Assembly: GCF_013911965.1 (NCBI RefSeq)
Contig: NZ_JACESE010000003.1
Span: 1 to 64,000 of the forward strand
DNA length: 64,000 nt
Direction: 5' to 3'
From: Phenylobacterium sp.
GTDB lineage: Bacteria > Pseudomonadota > Alphaproteobacteria > Caulobacterales > Caulobacteraceae
The position numbers and the translations under genes are program-made. This document shows positions 16,005 through 24,178 of this stretch, piece by piece. A model generated the notes under the pieces. It had not been told where the DNA came from. It did no database searches and worked only from the letters and a program-made list of their open reading frames with translations. Numbering within the stretch: the first letter of the stretch is position 1; each line of letters starts with the position of its first letter.

Positions 16005-17831
16005 TCAGCTCCGATCTATCCGGTAGAGCGCGAAGGGCAGCGGCACGAACTCCACGGGGATGTTCTGTTCCGCCAGCATCTTCTGGCTCACGAACCGCGC
16101 CGGGGCGAAGACAAGGTGCCGCTTGTCCGGATCGGAGGCGGCGAATGCTTTGGCGCGCGCCAGCGTCAACGCCGCTTCCGGCGACTTCAGCCAATCGAGA
16201 TCGGGCTTGTAGATCAGCCAGACATGCTGGCCTTCCATGGCACCGAGATAGAAATCATCCTCGCGCACGGCGGCGGGATCGAGCGCGTGATTGGTCGCCA
16301 TGTGGAACAGCGCCGCGCCGAGCCCGGCATAGGGCGGCAGGGTTTCACCGCTCAGCACCTTGTCCAGTTCGACGGGATCGCCGAGGGTGCAATAGGTGAA
16401 GGTGCCGCCAAGACCTTCTGAGCGTTCCGCCACCGTCTTTTCGCCGGTGACGATCAGCTCGCCGTCTTTCACTTCCTTCTTGATGCGGTCGTATTCGTGG
16501 CCGTGCAGGTTCTCGATTCCTTCGACCTGGTGCGCCAGCTCTCCGGCATTGCTGAGCGCGCGCCAGTTCAGCCGCTCCCGCAACATCTCTGTTCGCTGTG
16601 TGCCCTGGAAATCATAGCCGTTGATGACACGCCGGACGCGCTCTGCCGTCAGGCTGTCGGCATATTCCTCCATTTCCACGAGAATGAAGCGGCGATTGCC
16701 GCCGTCGCGCTTGTTGGCTTCGAGCACGGCGTGAGCCGTTGTTGCAGAACCCGCAAAGGAATCTAGGATAATTGCGTCATCATCGGCAGCAATGTCGATG
16801 ATCCTGTCCAGAAGCTTCACGGTTTTCGGCGTGTCGAACAAATCAGACGTGCCAAATATGTTCCTGAGCATGGCCTTGGCCTGCCGCATCGTATCCACGT
16901 CGCTCCAAATCGTTGGAAACGGCCGCGTGGGATCGTCTTCGGGCGCAAACTCGCGGGTGTAAGGCTCCCACACTTCACGTCCGAGCTTTTCGATCCTCTT
17001 CCAGATCAATGTACCGGCATCTTTGTGTTTCTTGATGCCCTTCTTCCCCATCGACCATCGCGCTTCTTCCCCGTTATCATGTATGGGGAAAACCTCATTT
17101 CCATCGGGGTCTTCAAGCGGGAAGAACATGGTCGGCCGATCACGGCGGAGACTCGCCCGTCCGTTTTTCTTCAGAAGGCGATCTCTAAAAGGGCGTCCGT
17201 TCTCGTCTCGGTTCGGATAAGCTTTCAGGATGGACGGGGCGATCATCCTCTTGAACTTTGCAGAGCCAATATCGCGCGCAAAACAGAGGACGTAATCATG
17301 GTCAGGTGTGATAGCTACCTTGTTATCGTTCGGGCTATCCACTTTCCGCCAGATGAAGGTGGCGACATGATTTTCCTCACCAAATATTTCGCAGCAAATA
17401 TTTGTGAGGCGGTGCGCCTCGTTATCATCGATGGTTATAAAGATGACGCCATGGTCCGCCAGCAGCTCATGGAGCATCCGAAGGCGCGGCCACATCATGG
17501 CACACCATTTGTCATGACGTAGGCCGTCCTCAACACCGACCGGATTGGACTCCAGCCACTCCCGGATCATTGGCGCATTGACGTTATCGTCGTAGCACCA
17601 TCCCTCGTTGCCGGTGTTGTACGGCGGATCGATAAAGATGCAGTCCACCTTGCCCGCGTAGAGCGGCAGGAGCGCCTTCAGCGCGTGCAGGTTGTCGCCG
17701 TGGATGACGAGGTTGCCGTCAAGCGCGACAGGACCGATGCCCTTGCTTTCATCGGGCACGAGCGGACGGAAGGGCACCGCCAGATGGTGGTTATAAACAA
17801 ACTCTTTGCCCTTGAAACTCAGCTCCGTCAT
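16005..17831 (-). CDS. Beta-class DNA N6-adenine methyltransferase (type III Mod-like)
   Basis: A 608-aa DNA methyltransferase. Motif IV DPPYNTG (68-74) comes before the SAM-binding motif I DSFAGSATTAH (357-367), the order of beta-class enzymes such as type III Mod. The target-recognition region between them (about 140-355) is clearly AT-richer than the flanks. By hand count, 17281-17340 has 47% and 17341-17400 has 43% GC, against 68% at 16081-16140. It is coupled to the upstream HigA-like gene by an ATGA overlap and lies four bases before the helicase. It would mark self DNA for the adjacent nuclease. Confidence 0.92.
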   Translation of the reverse strand: MTELSFKGKEFVYNHHLAVPFRPLVPDESKGIGPVALDGNLVIHGDNLHALKALLPLYAGKVDCIFIDPPYNTGNEGWCYDDNVNAPMIREWLESNPVGVEDGLRHDKWCAMMWPRLRMLHELLADHGVIFITIDDNEAHRLTNICCEIFGEENHVATFIWRKVDSPNDNKVAITPDHDYVLCFARDIGSAKFKRMIAPSILKAYPNRDENGRPFRDRLLKKNGRASLRRDRPTMFFPLEDPDGNEVFPIHDNGEEARWSMGKKGIKKHKDAGTLIWKRIEKLGREVWEPYTREFAPEDDPTRPFPTIWSDVDTMRQAKAMLRNIFGTSDLFDTPKTVKLLDRIIDIAADDDAIILDSFAGSATTAHAVLEANKRDGGNRRFILVEMEEYADSLTAERVRRVINGYDFQGTQRTEMLRERLNWRALSNAGELAHQVEGIENLHGHEYDRIKKEVKDGELIVTGEKTVAERSEGLGGTFTYCTLGDPVELDKVLSGETLPPYAGLGAALFHMATNHALDPAAVREDDFYLGAMEGQHVWLIYKPDLDWLKSPEAALTLARAKAFAASDPDKRHLVFAPARFVSQKMLAEQNIPVEFVPLPFALYRIDRS

Positions 17832-18151
17832 GCCCGCCCTTTCGTATTCATTCCCGTGTATCGCTCGACCCTGATCTCCGCTTCCCGCTTGCGGGCCTGC
17901 GCAATGTCGTAGCTGTTCTGCATGCGCATCAGCGTCTCCATCGAGATGCCGAAGGCTTTTTCGATCCGGATCGCCATGTCCGGCGACAGGTGCGCGCGCT
18001 CGTTCAGGAGCGCCGACAGTGCCGGGCGCGTGACGCCCAGCGCATCCGCCGCCTCAGTCACCGACAGGCCGAGCGGTTTCAAGACCTCGTGCTTCACGAA
18101 GCCGCCCGGATGGGAAGGCTTTTTTAGCCGAAGGCCATCCTCATCGGTCAT
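17828..18151 (-). CDS. HigA-family HTH protein without a HigB toxin; likely operon controller
   Basis: A 107-aa protein of the HigA antitoxin type: HPGGFVKHEVLKPLGLSV leads into a Cro/C1-type HTH (VTEAADALGVTRPALSALL, about 30-48). The C-terminal tail ends in basic residues. HigA normally follows a HigB toxin gene, but the 230 bases upstream (18152-18381) encode no recognisable HigB. Instead it is the first gene of the modification/defence operon and overlaps the methyltransferase start (ATGA). A palindrome 61 bases upstream of its start looks like its own operator. I infer a controller role like the C proteins of restriction-modification systems. Confidence 0.88.
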   Translation of the reverse strand: MTDEDGLRLKKPSHPGGFVKHEVLKPLGLSVTEAADALGVTRPALSALLNERAHLSPDMAIRIEKAFGISMETLMRMQNSYDIAQARKREAEIRVERYTGMNTKGRA

Positions 18152-18212
18152 CGCGCGCTGTCCGGTGATTGTTCATCGAGTCGGATGCAGCGTATCCAAC
18201 GCATCGTTACCT

Positions 18213-18229
18213 GTAAAGCAACGCTTTAC
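18213..18229. promoter_or_regulatory. Palindromic operator upstream of the HigA-led operon
   Basis: GTAAAGC-AAC-GCTTTAC is a perfect 7-bp inverted repeat with a 3-base spacer, typical in size for HigA-type dimers. On the minus strand it overlaps a possible -35 (TTGCTT) spaced 17 bases from a weak -10 (TGGATA). That would let HigA repress the whole operon. Confidence 0.6.
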
Positions 18230-18381
18230 GGATTCTGGGCATGACGCAGCCGGATGGGGTTTGAGACTCACTTTTGGAGGGCTATAGCGTAGGTGTAGTT
18301 CTCTGTTTCGTCGGCTTCGGCCCGCCAGGGCTCGATGTCGCGGCCATGCCGCTCCGGGGGCCGGACCTCGGCATGAGGGGC

Positions 18382-19080
18382 TCAACCCATCTCGTCGTCC
18401 GTCGCCAGGCGATAGCCGACGCCCGGTTCGGTCAGCACGATGCGGGGCGCGGAGGGGTTCTCCTCCAGCTTCTGACGCAGCTGGGCCACCAGGACGCGGA
18501 CGAACTGGGCGTCCACGCTGGCCTGCGGGCCCCAGACGGCTGCAATCAGCTGCTTGTGGGTGACAACGCGGCCGGCATGGCGGGCGAGCGCGCGCACCAG
18601 GTCGTATTCCCGGGGAGTCAGCCGGATCTCCTCCCCCTGCACGAAGGCGCGGCGAGCGGCGAAGTTGACCTCCAGTTCGGCGCTGCGGAACCGCGCCTGG
18701 CCCGAAAGGCGCCGGTCGCGGCCGCGCACCGCCGCACGGATGCGGGCGAGCAGTTCGCCCACGCCGAACGGCTTGTTCACGAAATCGTCGGCCCCAAGAT
18801 CCAGTGCGGCGATCTTCTCCAGCTCCAGGTCCCGCGCCGACAGGACGACGATGGGCACTTCCGACCACTCGCGGATGTGGGCGATGACGTCCTTGCCGTC
18901 CATGTCCGGCAGGCCGAGATCCAGGATCACCACGTCGCAGGGCTCGCCAGCCAGATGGGCGAGCGCGGCCTCTCCGTTTTCGGCCGTGCGGACCTCGTAA
19001 CCGGCGGCCGACAGGGCCGGCCGCAGCGCCCGGAGGATCTGCGGTTCGTCGTCCACCAGAAGAAGCTGACCGGCGTTCAT
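18382..19080 (-). CDS. kdpE: KdpE-like response regulator (OmpR/PhoB type)
   Basis: A 232-aa regulator with an N-terminal receiver domain (LLVDDEPQILRALR; phosphoacceptor Asp in VVILDLGLPDMDG; Lys in DFVNKPFG) and a C-terminal winged helix (LTPREYDLVRALA ending GVGYRL). Overall sequence and linkage to a DUF4118 kinase match KdpE, the potassium-response regulator. Its ATG overlaps the kinase stop (ATGA). No kdpFABC genes are visible on either side; downstream the accessory element begins within about 100-230 bases. Targets are therefore unknown from this window. Confidence 0.85.
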   Translation of the reverse strand: MNAGQLLLVDDEPQILRALRPALSAAGYEVRTAENGEAALAHLAGEPCDVVILDLGLPDMDGKDVIAHIREWSEVPIVVLSARDLELEKIAALDLGADDFVNKPFGVGELLARIRAAVRGRDRRLSGQARFRSAELEVNFAARRAFVQGEEIRLTPREYDLVRALARHAGRVVTHKQLIAAVWGPQASVDAQFVRVLVAQLRQKLEENPSAPRIVLTEPGVGYRLATDDEMG

Positions 19081-20528
19081 TCGGCCTCCCGCGGGAGCAT
19101 GAGAGAGACCACCAGGCCGCCTTCAGGGCTGCGCCGTCGCGCGGTTGCGACGCCCCCCATGGCTTCGATCAGCCCCTTGACGATGGAAAGTCCCAACCCC
19201 GTTCCCTGCTGCGGTCCGCTCGTGCTCGCCGAGCGATAAAACTTCTCGAAGATGCGGGCGAGTTCATCGTCCGGGACGCCGGGGCCCTGGTCAGCGACCT
19301 CGACGATGGCAAGCCTGTCCAGGCGCCGTCCCGCGACCTCCACCTCCGCCGGTTCAGGGCTGAAGCGCAGGGCGTTGTCGATGACGTTGCTCAGCGCCTG
19401 TTCGAAGAGGATCGGATCGCCGCTGGCGGTCAGGCCGTCCTCCTCCAGGCGGAAGACCAGGCGCCGAGATCCGCGGCGGGCCTCGAACCGCCGCTGCAGG
19501 CGGTCGAAGACTTCGGCGATGCCCACGGGCGAGGCCTGCAACTCCAGGGCGCCTGCCTCCAGGCGCGTCATGTTCAGGAGGTTGCCGACGAAGGCGTTCA
19601 GCCGCTCGGCTTCTTCCTGGATGGTCAACACCAGGTCTTCGCGCACGTCCGGATGGAACCGGTCGCCGAATTCGCGAAGGCTGGTGGCCGAGGCCAGGAT
19701 CGAGGCGAGCGGCGTGCGCAGGTCGTGAGAGATGGACGACAGCAGCGCGTTGCGAAGCGACTCCGTCCGCTCGCTGGCCTGCACCTCGGCCCAGGCCCGC
19801 GCCAGCCGCGCCCGGGCGATGGCGCTCGCCCCCATGGCCAGCAGCACCTGGATCAGCCGCGGCTCGTCGGCGCCCAGCCCGGCCGCCGGGCCCACGCGCC
19901 ACGCCGCCAGGCCGACGTCCCGTCCGTCGGCCGTCAGGCGCTCCACCCGCCAGCCTTCGACGCCGCCCGCAAAGACGGTGTTCAGAAGCTCCGGATCCTG
20001 GGCTTCCGGAAATGGAATGAGGGTCTCGCCGAGCCGCACGGCGGCAAGGTCTTCGGCCGCTTCGGCCAGACCCTCGGCGAGCCGCTGGCCAATTCGACGT
20101 TCGTCGTCCATGGCGGCGAAATCACGCCCGGCCTGGAACAGGACCGTCGTCGTCCGGCTCTGGGCTTCGGCCCGCCGCGCCTGATCCCGCACGCGTCCGG
20201 CAAGGCCGCCGGTCAGCATGGCGACGGCCAGGAAGACCGCCAGGATGATGGCGTCCTCGGATTCGAAGCCGAACGAGAACCGCGGCTCGACGAGGTAGAA
20301 GTTGTAGCTGAAGAAGCCGAGCACGGCGGCCAGATAGGCGGGGCCGGAGCCCAGCAGCACCGCGGCCACGAGCACGCCGGCCAGGAAGATCATCGAGACG
20401 CGGTTGTAGCCCAAGGCGTCGGCCAGGGCGGCGGCGGCCAGGTTGGCGAGCAGCACGATGGCCGCGGCGGCCAGAAAGCCGAGCAGCTTCGGACGCTGTC
20501 GAACCCAGTGGGAATTTGGAACCTGCAT
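19077..20528 (-). CDS. kdpD: Short KdpD-like sensor histidine kinase (DUF4118-GAF-HisKA-HATPase)
   Basis: A 483-aa kinase: four membrane segments of DUF4118 (within about residues 15-100), a GAF-like region, HisKA with the phosphorylated His in SSISHDLRTPLASI, and HATPase_c with DQGPGVPDDE and GTGLGLSIVKGL. Full-length KdpD (about 900 aa) carries an N-terminal KdpD domain and a USP domain; both are missing. The start at 20528 is chosen because GGGAG precedes it and it places the first membrane segment normally; a longer reading to 20669 adds non-conserved residues. A GTG one codon upstream is also possible. It is divergent from the Pal-like gene. Confidence 0.85.
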   Translation of the reverse strand: MQVPNSHWVRQRPKLLGFLAAAAIVLLANLAAAALADALGYNRVSMIFLAGVLVAAVLLGSGPAYLAAVLGFFSYNFYLVEPRFSFGFESEDAIILAVFLAVAMLTGGLAGRVRDQARRAEAQSRTTTVLFQAGRDFAAMDDERRIGQRLAEGLAEAAEDLAAVRLGETLIPFPEAQDPELLNTVFAGGVEGWRVERLTADGRDVGLAAWRVGPAAGLGADEPRLIQVLLAMGASAIARARLARAWAEVQASERTESLRNALLSSISHDLRTPLASILASATSLREFGDRFHPDVREDLVLTIQEEAERLNAFVGNLLNMTRLEAGALELQASPVGIAEVFDRLQRRFEARRGSRRLVFRLEEDGLTASGDPILFEQALSNVIDNALRFSPEPAEVEVAGRRLDRLAIVEVADQGPGVPDDELARIFEKFYRSASTSGPQQGTGLGLSIVKGLIEAMGGVATARRRSPEGGLVVSLMLPREAE

Positions 20529-20765
20529 CACGCTCCCTGCGCCGCCGCAAAGCGGCGCTTGCAGTCCGCCGGCCGCGCCGCCGTCCGGCGAGACGGGCAG
20601 CGCGACGGCGAACCCGGCCGGTAGCGGCCGGCCGTTCCGGAAGGCTAGCCGGGCGAAGCCGCGGGTCAATTATGGCCGGGTTATGCGCCCGGATTATAAG
20701 CTTCTTATGCTTGAGCTTTTGCGGGGCCGCCGGCCAGTTCTCCCGACATCGAGAACAGGACTCCC

Positions 20766-21296
20766 ATGCGCTGCTCGCCCCTATTCATCGCCGCCTGCGC
20801 CGCTCTGACGCTCAGCGCCTGCGCCAAGCGGCCCGCCCCTGACACGGTCGCCGGTCCCATCGCCTCCCCTGGCGGCGCTCAGGCCCCGGCCGCGCCTGCG
20901 CCGATCACGCCCTCCCCCCAAACGGCGTCCCTGCAGGATGCGCTGGCCGCCCAGGCCGGAGACCGTGTCTACTTCGGCTTGGACAGCTATGAAATCTCCG
21001 GCGAAGCTATGAGCACCCTGCAGGCTCAGGCCGCATGGCTGGCGCGAAACCCGCAGGTGCGGGTCCTGATCGCCGGCAATTGCGACGAGCGCGGCACGCG
21101 GGAATACAATCTGGCGCTCGGCGCACGCCGCGCCGGCGCCGTTCGGGACACCCTCGTGCGGCTGGGCGTGGCGCCGGCGCGGATGCAGACCGTCTCGTAC
21201 GGCAAGGAGCGGCCGATCGACGCCGGCTCCGGCGAGGACGCCTGGTCGCGCAACCGCAACGGCCACACCGTCGTCCTCGATCTCGGCCCCCGCTGA
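20766..21296 (+). CDS. Pal-like OmpA-family lipoprotein
   Basis: A 176-aa outer-membrane lipoprotein with a signal peptide ending in lipobox LSAC. A Pro/Ala-rich linker and a C-terminal OmpA/Pal peptidoglycan-binding domain (GNCDERGTREYNLALGARRA, then VSYGKERP) follow. The DERGT and LGxRRA motifs bind diaminopimelate in Pal. The tol genes that normally accompany pal are not present, so it may be a paralogue rather than the Tol-system Pal. It lies seven bases before the 2OG oxygenase gene. The 237-base gap to kdpD contains the divergent promoters, including an AT-rich patch near 20690-20715. Confidence 0.85.
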   Translation: MRCSPLFIAACAALTLSACAKRPAPDTVAGPIASPGGAQAPAAPAPITPSPQTASLQDALAAQAGDRVYFGLDSYEISGEAMSTLQAQAAWLARNPQVRVLIAGNCDERGTREYNLALGARRAGAVRDTLVRLGVAPARMQTVSYGKERPIDAGSGEDAWSRNRNGHTVVLDLGPR

Positions 21297-21303
21297 GGTT
21301 CCG

Positions 21304-22401
21304 ATGCTGCGTCCAGGTCAGCCGGCCCCGATCTTCTCCGCGGGCTCGCCGGTCAACCCCGAGTACCGCTTCAGCAGCCTCGGCGGCGCCTTCATCCTGC
21401 TGGCCTTCCTGCCGTCGGACGCGGCCGCCCGGGCCGAGGCGCGGGGTTGGCTGGAGCGGCGTCGCGATCTCTTCGACGACAAGCGCCTCATGGCGTTCGG
21501 CGTTCTGCGCGACCCGGAAGAAATCGCAGCGGCCAAGAACGAGCGGGGCCTTCGCTGGTTCTTCGATCCTGAGGGGGCGCTCAGCCGCCTCTATTTCGCG
21601 CTCGACGCCGACGGGACGGAGCGACCGCACTGGGTGGTCTGCGATCCCTCTCTGCGGATCTACGCCGTGGCCGAGATCGGCCGCGCAGAAGCGATCTTCT
21701 CCCTGCTCGAGAGGCTGCCGGATCCGGACGACCACGCCGGGACGCCGCTTCATGCGCCGGTGCTCGTGGTTCCGCGGGTGTTCGAGCCGGACCTCTGTCG
21801 CCGACTGATCGGCGTCTACGAGACCCATGGCGGCGCGCCCTCCGGGGTGATGCGAGAGGTCAACGGCAAGACGGTCGGCGTGCTCGACCGGACCAAGAGC
21901 CGGCGGGACGCCATGGTCGAGGATGTGGAGTTGCGTGACCTGCTCCGAGCGCGGCTCGCGACGCGGCTGCTTCCGGAGATCCGCAAGGCGTTTCAGTTCC
22001 AGGTGACGCACATCGAGCGCTACATGGTCGCCTGCTACGACGCCGCCGAGGGCGGGTTCTTCAGCCCTCATCGGGACAACACCACAAGCGCCACCGCCCA
22101 TCGGAAGTTCGCCTGCTCGATCAACCTCAACGCCGAGGCCTTCGAGGGCGGAGACCTCCGGTTCCCGGAATTCGGGCGCAGGACCTATCGGGCGCCGACA
22201 GGGGGAGCCGTGATCTTCTCTTGCTCGCTGCTGCACGAGGCGACGCCTGTGACGCGTGGGCGGCGATACGCCTTCCTGCCCTTCTTCTACGACGCCGCTG
22301 GCGCCGCCATACGCGACGAATATGCGCGCCGGCTGGCCGAGGCGGAGGCGACCCGGGCGGCGGCCGAGATCCAGGCTCCGGAGGCTCAGGGCGCGGCCTG
22401 A
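21304..22401 (+). CDS. Fusion of redoxin-like domain and 2OG-Fe(II) oxygenase
   Basis: A 365-aa protein in two parts. Residues about 1-140 follow a peroxiredoxin/AhpC-TSA fold pattern (RPGQPAPIFS, ILLAFLPSD, HWVVCDPSLRIYAV), but the peroxidatic Cys position reads FLPSDAAA, with no Cys. Residues about 150-345 are a 2-oxoglutarate/Fe(II) oxygenase with the iron triad H-x-D in PHRDNTTS and a distal His in LLHEATPV, and the 2OG-binding Arg in TRGRRYAF. It probably hydroxylates a protein or small molecule; the substrate is unknown. Its end overlaps the convergent photolyase gene by 16 bases. Confidence 0.82.
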   Translation: MLRPGQPAPIFSAGSPVNPEYRFSSLGGAFILLAFLPSDAAARAEARGWLERRRDLFDDKRLMAFGVLRDPEEIAAAKNERGLRWFFDPEGALSRLYFALDADGTERPHWVVCDPSLRIYAVAEIGRAEAIFSLLERLPDPDDHAGTPLHAPVLVVPRVFEPDLCRRLIGVYETHGGAPSGVMREVNGKTVGVLDRTKSRRDAMVEDVELRDLLRARLATRLLPEIRKAFQFQVTHIERYMVACYDAAEGGFFSPHRDNTTSATAHRKFACSINLNAEAFEGGDLRFPEFGRRTYRAPTGGAVIFSCSLLHEATPVTRGRRYAFLPFFYDAAGAAIRDEYARRLAEAEATRAAAEIQAPEAQGAA

Positions 22402-23771
22402 GCCTCGCGCTCGCAAAGACGCTCGACCTGCTTCACATAGGCCTCGGCGTCGAAGCTCTTGAAGGTGTTCGGCCCCATCGACCTCACGGTTCCGAACACC
22501 GGCTGAGCCGGCCAGGGTCGGTCGTGCAGGCCGAACAGCCACCCGACATTGGCGTAGGAATTGGCGTCGCGCCCGTCGAGAAGGTAGCGGTTGTTGAGCC
22601 GCAGGATGAGCTCGTAAGCTTCCTCAGGTCTTTCAGACCACTGCAGGATCTTCTTCCCCCAGTACATGCGCATCCGGTTGTGCATGTAGCCGGTTTCGAC
22701 CATCTCGCGCTGAGCGGCGTTCCAATAGGCGTCGTGGGTCCGACCGGCCTCCAGTTCGGCGGCCGAATAGAGGTGCGGACGCCGATCGCCCGCATGCTCG
22801 GCCAGGGTCGCCCGCGCCCAGTCCGGCAGTCCCTCGTAAGAGTCGTAGGACTCCTCGAACCAGGCGTGATTGATCGCCAGTTCGCGCCTGACGATCAGCT
22901 CCTCCAGATACTTGGCCTTGGCCTCGGAGCCTCCGCCCTTGGCCTCCCGCACCGCCAGGGCGATCTCCACCGGCGAAATCTGCCCGAAGTGCAGATAGGG
23001 GCTGAGATAGGAGACGGCCTCGGCTTCGGGCTTGCCGCGAGCCTCGGCATAGTCCGCCAGGGCCCCGCCGACGAAGGCCGCCAGGCGCCGCCGCGCCTCC
23101 CCCTCGCCGCCGCGGAAGCGGCGCACCGGCGGCACGGACCGGTCCACCTGCAGCGTCGCGAGCGCCGCGTCGAGGTCGCCGAGATCGAGCTCGGAGGCGA
23201 GGTCCGCCGGCCCCGCCTGGGCCACCCGCCGCTCGCGCAGGGGGACGAGGTAGTCGTCCCACAGCTTCTCGATCTTGGGGCGGATGGTGCGGGCGGCGTA
23301 TTCGTGCTTGCGCGACGCCTGCAGGATCGGAACCACCACGTCGCCCTCGACGCGGACCAGGCGCACGTCGATCGCTTCGGCGAGCCGCCGGCGCCATAGC
23401 CGCTGCAGGCGCAGATAGCCGGCGTCGCAGACGACCAGGGCGGCCTCCCGCGACAGGTCGAGGGCCACGCGATCGGGCTCTCCGCGGCGCAGGACGAAGG
23501 TGACGCCGCGCGCCCTCAACCGCTCGGCTGCGTCGGCCAGCCCCTGCAGCATGAAGGCGTAGTGACGCGCATTGGCCTCCGGATAGCCGTCGGTCAGGCC
23601 GAAGCCGACCACGACGGGCAGATCGCGCTGATTGGCCGCCTCGATCGCCAGCTCCAGCGCCGGATTGAAACCCGCGCGCTGCGCCGACTGCATCCAGTAG
23701 AGCACATAGCGGCCGTCCGCCCGCTCAGGCGCATCCTTGAGCGGGCGGATCCGCGTGGACTGGATCCCCAT
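22386..23771 (-). CDS. Deoxyribodipyrimidine photolyase, class II type
   Basis: Light-driven FAD enzyme that splits UV-induced pyrimidine dimers. This 461-aa protein begins with the class II-like RYVLYWMQSAQRAGFNPALE and continues through an antenna-domain region and an FAD/DNA-binding domain with YLSPYLHFGQISP. YMHNRMRMYWGKKILQW and GRDANSYANVGW are hallmark class II segments. Length matches class II enzymes. It is a single gene, converging with the 2OG oxygenase and lying 15 bases after ydbL on the same strand, possibly sharing its transcript. Confidence 0.92.
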   Translation of the reverse strand: MGIQSTRIRPLKDAPERADGRYVLYWMQSAQRAGFNPALELAIEAANQRDLPVVVGFGLTDGYPEANARHYAFMLQGLADAAERLRARGVTFVLRRGEPDRVALDLSREAALVVCDAGYLRLQRLWRRRLAEAIDVRLVRVEGDVVVPILQASRKHEYAARTIRPKIEKLWDDYLVPLRERRVAQAGPADLASELDLGDLDAALATLQVDRSVPPVRRFRGGEGEARRRLAAFVGGALADYAEARGKPEAEAVSYLSPYLHFGQISPVEIALAVREAKGGGSEAKAKYLEELIVRRELAINHAWFEESYDSYEGLPDWARATLAEHAGDRRPHLYSAAELEAGRTHDAYWNAAQREMVETGYMHNRMRMYWGKKILQWSERPEEAYELILRLNNRYLLDGRDANSYANVGWLFGLHDRPWPAQPVFGTVRSMGPNTFKSFDAEAYVKQVERLCEREAQAAP

Positions 23772-23786
23772 GCCCCCGCGCGCGGC

Positions 23787-24173
23787 CTATTTGCGCCGCC
23801 AGGAGCCGTCGGGGGTCTGGTAATACTCGCCGGGCCGCAGACGGCTGGAGACCACCTGTTCGTAGGCCGCTGCGCCGGCGGCGGCCACGGACACGCCGTT
23901 GCGGGCCGCGGCCTGCCGGTAAAGGTCTGCGCGGCCGTCATTGATCGCCTGCACCGCCCGCTGCAGGGCGGCGTCGCTGGAAGCGACGACGAAGCCGAGA
24001 TAGCCGTCGGCCTTCTCGCCGACGATCCCCTGGGCCTTGGCGGCGTCCACCAGGGACTTCTGCTCGGCGGTCTGCGCCATGGCCGGCGCGGCGCCGAGGC
24101 CGACGCTCGCGAGCCCGGCGGCGCCCAGCAGGGCGGCGGCGAGGGCCAGCGTTCTCATGCGGGTCATGTTCAT
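23787..24173 (-). CDS. ydbL: YdbL-like periplasmic protein (DUF1318)
   Basis: A 128-aa protein with an N-terminal signal peptide (cleavage near AMA-QT) and a DUF1318 body: KAQGIVGEKADGYLG, AVQAINDGRADLYRQAAARN and the C-terminal PGEYYQTPDGSW. In E. coli YdbL is a periplasmic factor thought to act as a chaperone controlling assembly of YnbE with YdbH. It is the third gene of the conserved ydbH-ynbE-ydbL order, with five bases between it and ynbE. Confidence 0.88.
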   Translation of the reverse strand: MNMTRMRTLALAAALLGAAGLASVGLGAAPAMAQTAEQKSLVDAAKAQGIVGEKADGYLGFVVASSDAALQRAVQAINDGRADLYRQAAARNGVSVAAAGAAAYEQVVSSRLRPGEYYQTPDGSWRRK

Positions 24174-24178
24174 CCCCT

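Noticed and set aside
13529-16399. A 956-codon plus-strand frame opposite the helicase gene
   Set aside because: Antisense to a gene with complete helicase motifs, with no recognisable domain and no ribosome site.
18152-18381. A hidden HigB toxin upstream of the HigA-like gene
   Set aside because: Both strands were read for the HigB pattern (N-terminal SFRHKGLxxF and C-terminal VDYH) and nothing matched; only the palindrome was found.
23787-24173. Treating ydbL as part of the photolyase transcript only
   Set aside because: The gene order ydbH-ynbE-ydbL with tight spacing shows its primary link is to the YdbH operon; read-through into the photolyase is only possible.
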